A program made the position numbers and the translations under genes. A DNA stretch of 59,858 nt. Origin: an uncultured Lachnospiraceae bacterium (GTDB lineage: Bacteria; Bacillota; Clostridia; Lachnospirales; Lachnospiraceae). The DNA is taken from the NCBI GenBank assembly GCA_947564735.1, contig CANOEC010000023.1, positions 1 through 59,858 on the forward strand, read 5' to 3'. Below, one piece after another: positions 8,019 to 15,974 of the stretch. Position 1 is the stretch's first letter; each line of letters starts with the position of its first letter. Under the pieces are notes generated by a model. That model was not told the origin of the DNA. It saw only the letters and a program-made list of their open reading frames with translations, and did not search any database.

Positions 8019-8330
8019 ATGATGTTGGGGTCAAAATGAACTTTTGGTAAATTGAGATGGCAGATTGCACAAATTGCTCTCTTGTGTTGGTTTCGTCGAT
8101 TGGATTTTCTAACATATTCCGGCAAGACATTGACTGACAGACGCATCCGCCCTCAATGAGCCATCCGGGCTCGTTTCGGGCTTTTGCGGACATCCGTGTC
8201 CGCAAAATGCTGGATACTGAGCGGAATATGAAGAAAATCACAATCTCCTTCACAAAACAACTGCGTGAGCAATTTGTACAATATGCCGGTAGTATTTTGC
8301 AAAAGCTCATTTTGACTTCAACATCATGAT
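8019..8330. mobile_element. MITE-like palindromic element, about 310 bp
   Basis: The ends are long imperfect inverted repeats: TCAAAATGAACTTTTG (8031-8046) against 8300-8315, ACAAATTGCTC (8069-8079) against 8267-8277, and GATTTTCTAACATATTCCG (8103-8121) against 8222-8239. The centre is a perfect 11-bp hairpin (8182-8207). The whole could fold into one giant hairpin. Its first 62 bases (8019-8080) recur exactly at 59797-59858. There is no coding capacity, so it is a non-autonomous element or a large structured RNA. It fills the gap between kinase and transporter genes of the Bce-like module. Confidence 0.78.
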
Positions 8331-8353
8331 GTCGGTATGGAGGGTGAACAGGT

Positions 8354-9196
8354 ATGGGTACGATTTTGGAACTGGAACAGATTCAGAAATATTACGGAAC
8401 GAAGGGTAATATCGTAAAGGCAATCGACGATATCAGTTTTACGGTGGAGGAGGGGGAATTTCTTGGAATCATGGGTGCTTCCGGTTCCGGGAAAACAACC
8501 CTTTTAAATTGTATCTCCACGATTGATACGGTAAGTGCGGGGCATATTTATCTGTACGGGCAGCAGTCGGGAGAAAAGACGGGCAGGAAGGCAGACGGGC
8601 AGACAAATGACAGCACACGAAGAATTGATATCACGCAGATGAAAGCTAAGATGCTGGCGCGGTTTCGCAGAGAAAATCTGGGGTTTGTATTTCAGGATTA
8701 TAATCTGTTAGATACCTTGACGATTGCCGAGAATATTGCGCTGGCGCTGGCAATCAATAAAGTTCCGGCAGGCGAGGTGGAGGGACGCGTTGACGAGATG
8801 TGCAAAAAACTGAACATTGATGATATTCTGCAAAAATATCCGTATCAGGTTTCGGGTGGGCAGAAGCAGCGGTGCGCCTGCGCCAGAGCCCTAATCAATC
8901 ACCCGAAGCTTCTTCTGGCGGATGAGCCGACCGGCGCACTGGATAGTCATTCGGCGCAGATGCTCCTTGCTACCATGCAGAGTATCAACGGACAGCTTGG
9001 CGCGACCATCCTCATGGTAACCCATGACGCGTTTAGCGCCAGCTATGCCAGCCGGATTTTGTTTTTGAAGGATGGGGCGGTTTTTACTGAACTTCATAAG
9101 GGCGATGATGACAGGGGCGTTTTTTTCCATAAAATATTAAATGTGCTGGCAATGATTGGAGGTGGAGAGAGCCATGTATGCGAAGCTGGTGTTTAA
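8354..9196 (+). CDS. BceA-like ABC transporter ATP-binding protein
   Basis: A 280-residue ATPase with Walker A GASGSGKTT (41-49), Q-loop VFQDYNLL, signature VSGGQKQR, Walker B LLLADEPTGAL and H-loop VTHD. The family tail VFFHKILNVLAMIGG is typical of BceA-type peptide-antibiotic transporters. It works with the permease that overlaps its 3' end by 23 bases. A linker at residues 72-95 (GEKTGRKADGQTNDSTRRID) is longer than usual. GGAGGGTG precedes the start. Confidence 0.88.
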   Translation: MGTILELEQIQKYYGTKGNIVKAIDDISFTVEEGEFLGIMGASGSGKTTLLNCISTIDTVSAGHIYLYGQQSGEKTGRKADGQTNDSTRRIDITQMKAKMLARFRRENLGFVFQDYNLLDTLTIAENIALALAINKVPAGEVEGRVDEMCKKLNIDDILQKYPYQVSGGQKQRCACARALINHPKLLLADEPTGALDSHSAQMLLATMQSINGQLGATILMVTHDAFSASYASRILFLKDGAVFTELHKGDDDRGVFFHKILNVLAMIGGGESHVCEAGV

Positions 9197-11453
9197 GAAT
9201 GCAAGGCGGTCTGTAAAGGAATATCTGGTCTATCTTGTGACGATGACGATTTGCGTTACGTTATTTTATTCTTTTGTGTCCATTTCCAGCAAGTATTATC
9301 AGCCGGATATCGGGACAGAGTATCATTTCCGGATATTGGGAGACGGCATGAAATATGCGATTTGTGCCGTCACGCTGATTTTGCTGTTTTTAATAAGTTA
9401 TGTCAACCGGTATATGCTGCAAAGCAGGAAGAAGGAGTTTGCCCTGCAGGCAATTATGGGAATGGAACAGACGACAATCGGCAGACTTTTTCTGGCGGAG
9501 ACTTTTGTGATGGGAATGATAGCAATTGTGCTGGGGGTTATTCTGGGGATGTTCGGTTCACAATTTATCACGGCGATGGTTCTTTCCACCTATGACAGGA
9601 ACTATCGCCTTATGTGGATGCTGTTTCCGGACACCCTGCTTCTGACGGTCGGTTTTTTTGTGCTGTGCTTTATCGTGGTCGGACTCTGGAACCTGCGTAT
9701 CATCAGAAAAATAAAAATCATCGACATGCTGTCTGCGGACCGGGAAAATGAGCCGCCACTGAAAAAAAGCCGGCAGATACCGATGACAATCATTTTGTTT
9801 GAAATACTGACGGTATGGATGCTGGTGTCGGGGATTGAGAAAAAGTATTTCTATTTTGACCCTCGTCTGCCTTTTCCGGTCCATATCATGTTCTGGAGCA
9901 ATATTCTGTTTCCGGCGGTCACCTTGCTGTGGTCTGTGATATGGATACTCAAGAACAAACGGAAGCAGACAGCAGGCAAATCTGCAAATACACAAAAAGA
10001 GGATGGTGTGTGTCGCAGTGGCAAAACAACACGGGAAACGTTGCTGTTTGGGCTACTGCTGTGCGCATTGCTGCACACCTTGTCGGCGGCAGTCGTGCCT
10101 CCTATGCAGAACAAATATTATCTTTCCATGGGAACCGGCACCGTCAATCAATATATGGTGTTTGTTCTGGGAAATCTGCTTTTTGTCATCTGCGCGGTCA
10201 TATATCTGGCAAATACCGTGCTTGTGGCGTGGAAGGAGCGTTCGCCGGAACACAGATACCGTAACCAGAACCTGTTTTTTTACGGGCAGATTACAACGAA
10301 GCTGGCAACGACAAACAAGACGATGACATTAATCTGCGCAACGCTTGTCATGGCGATTTTCCTGCTGATGGCGGCGCCGGTTCTGATTGGATGGGCGAAT
10401 GGTTTTCTGGAAGTGCGTTCTAAGTATGATGTGCAGATTTCGACCATGTATAATAATGTTTATGAGGAAAAAGACCTTCCAAACGGCAATTATGAATTTG
10501 TCACGGATTATCTGGAGCAAAACGGGATTGAGACGGCATATGACCTCACATTCAGCTTATATCTGCCAAAAAGAGAGGATTTTCGTAGGCGTGTCAAATA
10601 TGAATTTCCGGCAGTGGCGATATCCTTGCACGATTATAACAGCATCCGGGAAATGCTCGGATATGAGGCGATATCTTTAGAGGAAAATGAGTTCACGACA
10701 CAGTGGCAGGCGATTGCCACGGCGGACGAGCGGGAGGAATTTTTAAAAACACATGGAGAAATCCAGACGGATATGGGCAGTCTGACACTTGCCGAGAACA
10801 GCTGCTATACGGAAGCAGTGGGGGAGACGCTTTATAATCGTTACACGGACGTCCTGCTGGTGCTTCCCGACAGTGTCTGCGAAGGGCTGCTTGCGGTCAT
10901 GCGGGACAGGTACATTATGACGGCAGACAGGATTTCTTATGAGCAGGCGCTTTTACTGGAAGAACTTTTCACATCCGTTTATCCGGAAAATGCGGACAGC
11001 GGAGCAGGCTATTATATCAGGATGAGAACGCTGCAGGTGAACGGTACGAAGGCAGAGATGTTTGTTTTGCAGGCAGTCATGTTATACGGGGCGGTGGTGC
11101 TGATGGTAATCTGCTTTACGGTGTTATCCTTACAGCAGCTTCTGGATTCCGCTCATTACCGCTACCGCTTCGCGGTGCTGCGCAAATTGGGGGTGGAAGA
11201 AAAGGATATCAGACGCCTTGTGTTTAAGCAGCTCGGCGTGTGGTTCGGGCTGCCGGTAATCGTTGCCGTCTGTGTCGCGGCAATCATCATTGTGTATTTT
11301 ACGCAGTCGGTGTCAGTGCAGATTACGGCTTATATCGGATTTGACACGCTTTTTTCACAGATGCTTCTGACGGGCGTGATTCTTGTATTGTTGTTAGTCA
11401 GTTATTTTGTCAGTACGTGGATACTTTTTAAGGGGGCTGTGGGGGAAGGATAA
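9174..11453 (+). CDS. BceB-like ABC transporter permease (FtsX family)
   Basis: A 759-residue membrane protein with about ten hydrophobic segments, FtsX-type blocks near both ends and a large extracellular domain (roughly residues 415-620) before the last membrane group, the architecture of BceB-type bacitracin/lantibiotic resistance and sensing permeases. GGAGGTGGAGAG precedes the ATG at 9174, which lies inside the ATPase gene. With the kinase and regulator upstream it likely forms a detoxification and signalling complex for a cell-wall antimicrobial peptide. Confidence 0.86.
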   Translation: MYAKLVFKNARRSVKEYLVYLVTMTICVTLFYSFVSISSKYYQPDIGTEYHFRILGDGMKYAICAVTLILLFLISYVNRYMLQSRKKEFALQAIMGMEQTTIGRLFLAETFVMGMIAIVLGVILGMFGSQFITAMVLSTYDRNYRLMWMLFPDTLLLTVGFFVLCFIVVGLWNLRIIRKIKIIDMLSADRENEPPLKKSRQIPMTIILFEILTVWMLVSGIEKKYFYFDPRLPFPVHIMFWSNILFPAVTLLWSVIWILKNKRKQTAGKSANTQKEDGVCRSGKTTRETLLFGLLLCALLHTLSAAVVPPMQNKYYLSMGTGTVNQYMVFVLGNLLFVICAVIYLANTVLVAWKERSPEHRYRNQNLFFYGQITTKLATTNKTMTLICATLVMAIFLLMAAPVLIGWANGFLEVRSKYDVQISTMYNNVYEEKDLPNGNYEFVTDYLEQNGIETAYDLTFSLYLPKREDFRRRVKYEFPAVAISLHDYNSIREMLGYEAISLEENEFTTQWQAIATADEREEFLKTHGEIQTDMGSLTLAENSCYTEAVGETLYNRYTDVLLVLPDSVCEGLLAVMRDRYIMTADRISYEQALLLEELFTSVYPENADSGAGYYIRMRTLQVNGTKAEMFVLQAVMLYGAVVLMVICFTVLSLQQLLDSAHYRYRFAVLRKLGVEEKDIRRLVFKQLGVWFGLPVIVAVCVAAIIIVYFTQSVSVQITAYIGFDTLFSQMLLTGVILVLLLVSYFVSTWILFKGAVGEG

Positions 11454-11606
11454 ATACGGAACAGTCCAGCCTTCTAGGAAAGAAACTCTACATAGGAGGT
11501 CTGTATTGATAAAGCAATGATAACGTCATATAATATTTAAAAGGATATAGAAAAGCTGGGACTTAATGTATCCGACCAACAAATTAAGGGGAGAAAGGAG
11601 CCTGCC

Positions 11607-12101
11607 GTGATACAACATCCGATTGCGCCCGTCTACGACGCAGAATCCAAAATCTTAATATTAGGCAGTTTCCCTTCCGTCAAGTCGCGGGAACAGCAGT
11701 TTTTTTACGGACACAAGCAGAACCGCTTCTGGAAGGTCTGTGCGCAGGTGCTTGGCTGTGCCGTGCCGGAGAGTATTGAGGAGAAACGCGCGATGCTGTC
11801 GGCACATCATATAGCGGTCTGGGACGTGATAGCGAGCTGTGAGATTACGGGGTCTTCCGATGCGAGTATACGCGACGTGGTTCCCAATGATTTGTCCTGT
11901 ATTTTGTCTCACGCAGACATTCGGGCGATCTATACGAACGGTGCCAAAGCGCATCAACTGTATCAGAAATATATTTTTCCGATGAACGGGAGAGAAGCCC
12001 ATCTGCTCCCTTCCACAAGCCCGGCGAATGCCGGATATTCACTGGAGAGGCTGGTGGAGGCTTGGAGGGTAATAGGTGAGGTGCTTCGGAATGGAGATTA
12101 A
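11607..12101 (+). CDS. DNA-deoxyinosine glycosylase, uracil-DNA glycosylase superfamily
   Basis: A 164-residue protein with ILGSFPSVKS and FYGHKQNRFWK near the N-terminus and LPSTSPANAG near the C-terminus, the active-site pattern of the hypoxanthine-DNA glycosylase branch (UDG family 6). It would remove deaminated adenine from DNA. The GTG start at 11607 follows AAGGAG; the frame continues upstream without a start. The next gene begins two bases after its stop. Confidence 0.8.
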   Translation: MIQHPIAPVYDAESKILILGSFPSVKSREQQFFYGHKQNRFWKVCAQVLGCAVPESIEEKRAMLSAHHIAVWDVIASCEITGSSDASIRDVVPNDLSCILSHADIRAIYTNGAKAHQLYQKYIFPMNGREAHLLPSTSPANAGYSLERLVEAWRVIGEVLRNGD

Positions 12102-12102
12102 A

Positions 12103-12789
12103 ATGAACATAGTTATCATTCACGGACAGAGTCATAAAGGCTCCACATATCACATTGCGGAAATGCTTGCGAAAAAGTTACGGGGAAATGTGAGCGAGTT
12201 TTTCCTGCCAAGGGATTTTGATTCCTTTTGCGTAGGGTGTACATCCTGCTTCGAGAAGTCAGAGACGTTGTGTCCGCATTACGAAAAACTGAAACCAATC
12301 ACCAAAGCCTTAGATGACGCGGATGTCATAATTTTGGCAAGTCCCGTATATGTGTATCATGCAACGGGCGCCATGAAAGCATTTCTGGATCATTACGGGT
12401 ATCGGTGGATGGTGCATCGTCCGGAGGAAAAGATGTTCCACAAACAGGCGGTATGTATCTCTACGGCGGCGGGTGCAGGCGTGAAAAGCACAAATAAAGA
12501 TATGGCGGACAGCATGTTTTTCTGGGGTGTCGGGAAGATATACCAATATGGCACAGCCGTGCGTGAAGTGGCGTGGGCGCGGGTCAACAATAAAATAAAA
12601 AGCCGCGTGGACAGAAAAACCACGGCATTGGCGCGCAGGATTAGGAAAAATTACGGGAGGGTGACCCCGTCTTTCAAGACGAAGGGATTCTTTTTTATCA
12701 TGCGTCTGATGCAGAAAGCCGGATGGAACGAGGCTGACAGGAAGTATTGGGAACAGAAGGGCTGGACGGGGAAGAGAAGACCGTGGTAG
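12103..12789 (+). CDS. flavodoxin family NAD(P)H-dependent FMN oxidoreductase
   Basis: A 228-residue protein starting MNIVIIHGQSHKGSTYHIAE, the FMN phosphate-binding loop, followed by CVGCTSCFEKSETLCPH and LASPVYVYHATGAMKAFLDH, which form the Cys-rich and flavin-contact segments. The C-terminal 60 residues are basic and rich in aromatics. It is translationally coupled to the glycosylase gene (start two bases after the stop). The electron acceptor is unknown. Confidence 0.78.
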   Translation: MNIVIIHGQSHKGSTYHIAEMLAKKLRGNVSEFFLPRDFDSFCVGCTSCFEKSETLCPHYEKLKPITKALDDADVIILASPVYVYHATGAMKAFLDHYGYRWMVHRPEEKMFHKQAVCISTAAGAGVKSTNKDMADSMFFWGVGKIYQYGTAVREVAWARVNNKIKSRVDRKTTALARRIRKNYGRVTPSFKTKGFFFIMRLMQKAGWNEADRKYWEQKGWTGKRRPW

Positions 12790-12806
12790 AGGAGGGTACA
12801 GATAAT

Positions 12807-13319
12807 ATGTTATGCAATGATATCAGATATTTAACAGAGCGGGCATTATGGGAGACGGAAAACCTTATGAAATGTATTCCGGATGAACTTTGGACAAAGC
12901 GTTATGATGGGATTCCTATGTGGAAATTTCTGTACCATACGCTATATTCCATGGACAGATGGTACATAAATCCTTACGATGAAACATATCAGAATCCGCC
13001 TTTTCACACAGACACTCTGGCAGACTTGAACGTGATACCAAAAGAAGAATGTTTGAGCCGTGAACAGTTAGAGGGCTATTACTATCAAATCCGTGATAAG
13101 ATACAAAAATATATTGCCGGGCTTTCGGATGATGAACTGTCTGAAAAACCGGAAAATTGTGATATGAGCAGATTTCGTCTGATATTGGGGCAGTTCAGGC
13201 ATTGGCATCGCCATATGGGTGTAATTTATGGATTTGTGATAGAAGATGCCGGGAAGTGGCCTTATGTGCTGAATATGCTGGGCAAATATCCGGACGAGCC
13301 GATGCCGAATTATTATTAA
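12807..13319 (+). CDS. DinB-superfamily protein
   Basis: A 170-residue four-helix-bundle type protein. His44 (FLYHTLYSMDRW) and the pair His132/His136 (FRHWHRHMG) match the metal-binding triad of DinB/YfiT-like proteins, which include thiol S-transferases. The chosen ATG follows GAGGAGG; an in-frame extension upstream overlaps the previous gene. The biochemical role here is unknown. Confidence 0.7.
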   Translation: MLCNDIRYLTERALWETENLMKCIPDELWTKRYDGIPMWKFLYHTLYSMDRWYINPYDETYQNPPFHTDTLADLNVIPKEECLSREQLEGYYYQIRDKIQKYIAGLSDDELSEKPENCDMSRFRLILGQFRHWHRHMGVIYGFVIEDAGKWPYVLNMLGKYPDEPMPNYY

Positions 13320-13345
13320 CATACAGAAGGGGACAAGCATCCGCC

Positions 13346-14017
13346 ATGACCGAAATCTACTATATTGAGGACGACGCATCTATTGCACGGTCCGTCAAAG
13401 AATATCTGGAGCAGTATGACTTTCGCGTAACCGTTTACGGGACGGTTGCCGAGGCGAGAGAGGCGATAAAACAGATGTGTCCGCAGCTTGTGTTATTGGA
13501 CTGGAATATGCCGGACGGGCAGGGAAACAGGCTGTGCCGCTTCATTCGTTCCGGGTGGCGGGAACTGCCGATTATTTTTCTTACGGTCAAGGGTGATGCC
13601 AAGGATATTGTGGCAGGATTCGGGGACGGCGCGGACGACTATGTCGTGAAACCGTTTGAACTGTCGGTGCTGCATTCGCGTATTCTTGCATTGCTTAGGC
13701 GGGCAGGACAGAGCGGGCAGTCGAGGTTATACTGCGATGAGATTATGCTGGATCGGGAAAAAATGTCCGTGTATCTTGGCAAAGAGGAGCTGGGGTTAAG
13801 TATGCCGGAATATCAGCTTTTGCTGCTGTTGATGGAAAATAAAGGGAAAACGATTCTGCGCGGACGTATTTTGGAGCATATCTGGGACAACAGCGGAAAC
13901 TATGTGAACGACAATACGCTGACGGTTACGATGAAGCGGCTTAGAGAGAAATTACATCATCCGGCGTGTATCAAAACAATACGCAGTTTCGGATACCGAA
14001 TGGAGGATACGGTATGA
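13346..14017 (+). CDS. OmpR-family response regulator of the second two-component/ABC module
   Basis: A 223-residue receiver plus winged-helix regulator: IEDD acidic pair, phospho-acceptor Asp52 (LLDWNMPDGQG), KPFELS, and a DNA-binding domain (SMPEYQLLLLLMEN, TVTMKRLREKL, RSFGYRME). It ends in ATGA overlap with the kinase gene. It probably regulates the ABC transporter genes at 15273-18375. Confidence 0.87.
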   Translation: MTEIYYIEDDASIARSVKEYLEQYDFRVTVYGTVAEAREAIKQMCPQLVLLDWNMPDGQGNRLCRFIRSGWRELPIIFLTVKGDAKDIVAGFGDGADDYVVKPFELSVLHSRILALLRRAGQSGQSRLYCDEIMLDREKMSVYLGKEELGLSMPEYQLLLLLMENKGKTILRGRILEHIWDNSGNYVNDNTLTVTMKRLREKLHHPACIKTIRSFGYRMEDTV

Positions 14018-15195
14018 AGGCAGAGAAAAAGTCTGTTTGGAGAGGGCTGGTTTTGTGTAAGGGGATAAGATGGACGGGCATCTCGATGGCGGCTGTTATC
14101 ATGGCATGTCTGGGGACAGATATGTATGCGCTGCTGTTTTTTATACAGGAATACCGAAGAAGTAATGCATACTGGGGTGCGATACCAACGCAGATGATTT
14201 TATTATCCGCAGCTGTACTCATTGTAACGGCTGGCGGATTTCTTTTTGTGTGGTGGGTTCCGCGCCGGCGTGAGCGGATGCGTATTGCCGAGCTGACCGA
14301 TTATCTGGAACAGATTAATGTTGGCGCTGCGGGCGCGCTTCTTATGAAAAAGGAGGATGAATTTTCACATCTTCAGGACGAGATGTACAAGACGGTTACG
14401 GAATTATATCATACGCGGGAGCAGGCGGTTGCGGCGAAGGAAAATTATGCGGATAATCTGGCGAATATTGCACATCAGCTGAAGACGCCGGTTACGGCGG
14501 CATCGTTATCTTTGCAGCTTCTGAAAAATCAAGTCAGCAAAGGCATGGGAGCTATGGAGCGTGAGCGTGTGCATGGAGAGACAGACATCCATGCAGGAGA
14601 TGCCCTCAAGGATAGAATGCTAATTCATATCAGACAGATTAAAAAGCAGCTAGGACGACTGGAGCATCTTGAGGAAGCGCTTCTGACACTCTCGCAGATT
14701 GATGCGGGAACATTAAGATTAGAGTGTGCGCAAGTGGATATTTACACAGTTTTGAACCTTGCAGCGGATAATCTTGACAGCCTTCTTTCACAAAAGAACA
14801 TTTCGGTTGACATTCCTGATAAGGGCAGCGTTACTTTCCTTGGAGACATGGAGTGGACCATGGAGGCTGTTATGAATCTGATGAAAAACTGCATGGAACA
14901 CGCGCCAACAGGCAGCACGATTCATTGTGATTATTCCGCCAATCCGCTCTATCGGGAGATTTGTATCTGGGATGAAGGCGCAGGCTTTGCCAAGGAAGAT
15001 ATGCTGCACTTGTTTGAGCGGTTTTATCGTGGGGAAAATCCTACGGTAGCTGTAGAGAATCAAGGAAATGACACGGGTGTCGGAATTGGCTTATCTTTGG
15101 CGCGCGACATACTTAAGCTGCAGAACGGGACGATCACGGCGCGCAATCTGCCGCAGGGCGGAGGATGTTTTGAAATAAAAATTTACAGTCACTAA
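14014..15195 (+). CDS. sensor histidine kinase of the second module
   Basis: A 393-residue kinase with two membrane segments (about 22-45 and 60-82), a short extracytoplasmic loop, phospho-acceptor His154 in NIAHQLKTPV, N box MNLMKNCMEHAP, G1 WDEGAGF and G2 TGVGIGLSLA. The 30 residues after the phospho-acceptor helix (around GAMERERVHGETDIHAGDAL) look like an unusual hydrophilic insertion. It is coupled to the regulator by a 4-base overlap. Confidence 0.87.
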   Translation: MKAEKKSVWRGLVLCKGIRWTGISMAAVIMACLGTDMYALLFFIQEYRRSNAYWGAIPTQMILLSAAVLIVTAGGFLFVWWVPRRRERMRIAELTDYLEQINVGAAGALLMKKEDEFSHLQDEMYKTVTELYHTREQAVAAKENYADNLANIAHQLKTPVTAASLSLQLLKNQVSKGMGAMERERVHGETDIHAGDALKDRMLIHIRQIKKQLGRLEHLEEALLTLSQIDAGTLRLECAQVDIYTVLNLAADNLDSLLSQKNISVDIPDKGSVTFLGDMEWTMEAVMNLMKNCMEHAPTGSTIHCDYSANPLYREICIWDEGAGFAKEDMLHLFERFYRGENPTVAVENQGNDTGVGIGLSLARDILKLQNGTITARNLPQGGGCFEIKIYSH

Positions 15196-15272
15196 GTTGT
15201 CACTTTCTGTTAGTATTATGTGATTAGACAATAGGATTCGGCGTCAGAATCACAAACAGGAGGAGTTGACCA

Positions 15273-15974
15273 ATGGAAATCTTAAAATGTGATAACATCA
15301 AGAAAGTGTACGGTTCCGGCGACAATCAGGTGAAAGCCTTAGACGGAATTAATCTGTCTGTAGAGAAGGGGGAGTTTGTGGCGATTGTGGGCGCTTCGGG
15401 TTCGGGTAAATCTACGCTGCTGCATATCCTTGGCGGCGTGGATGCGCCGACAGAAGGGCAGGTCATGGTGGACGGAACAGACATTTCGACAATGAACCGG
15501 ACGCAGGCGGCGATTTTCAGACGCAGAAAGGTGGGATTTGTGTATCAGTTCTACAATCTGATTCCGACACTGACTGTTCGCAGAAATATTCAGATGCCGC
15601 TCCTGCTTGATAAGAAAAAAGTGAATGAGGAGTATTTTATGCAGGTGGTAACGTCACTTGGCATAGAAGAGAAGCTTGATTTTTTACCCAGTCAGCTTTC
15701 GGGCGGACAGCAGCAGCGCACGGCAATCGCCCGTTCCTTGCTCTATCGTCCGGCGCTTTTGCTGGCGGACGAGCCGACCGGAAATCTGGACCGAAAAAAC
15801 GGAGAAGAAATAGTGGACTTATTGAAGTTGTCTAACCGGAATCTGAAGCAGACGATTATACTAATCACGCACGATGAGAAGGTTGCATTGGAGGCGGACC
15901 GTATTATCACAATAGAAGACGGGCACATCATTGCAGACAGAAAGAGGGGTGATTCGTATGAGAAAAAGAGATAA
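15273..15974 (+). CDS. ABC transporter ATP-binding protein, MacB/LolD type
   Basis: A 233-residue ATPase with Walker A GASGSGKST, Q-loop VYQFYNLIP, signature LSGGQQQR, Walker B LLLADEPTGNL and ITHD. Such ATPases drive FtsX-like permeases that move or sense peptides and lipids without passing them through a channel. GGAGG precedes the ATG; the permease gene overlaps its 3' end by 17 bases. Confidence 0.88.
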   Translation: MEILKCDNIKKVYGSGDNQVKALDGINLSVEKGEFVAIVGASGSGKSTLLHILGGVDAPTEGQVMVDGTDISTMNRTQAAIFRRRKVGFVYQFYNLIPTLTVRRNIQMPLLLDKKKVNEEYFMQVVTSLGIEEKLDFLPSQLSGGQQQRTAIARSLLYRPALLLADEPTGNLDRKNGEEIVDLLKLSNRNLKQTIILITHDEKVALEADRIITIEDGHIIADRKRGDSYEKKR

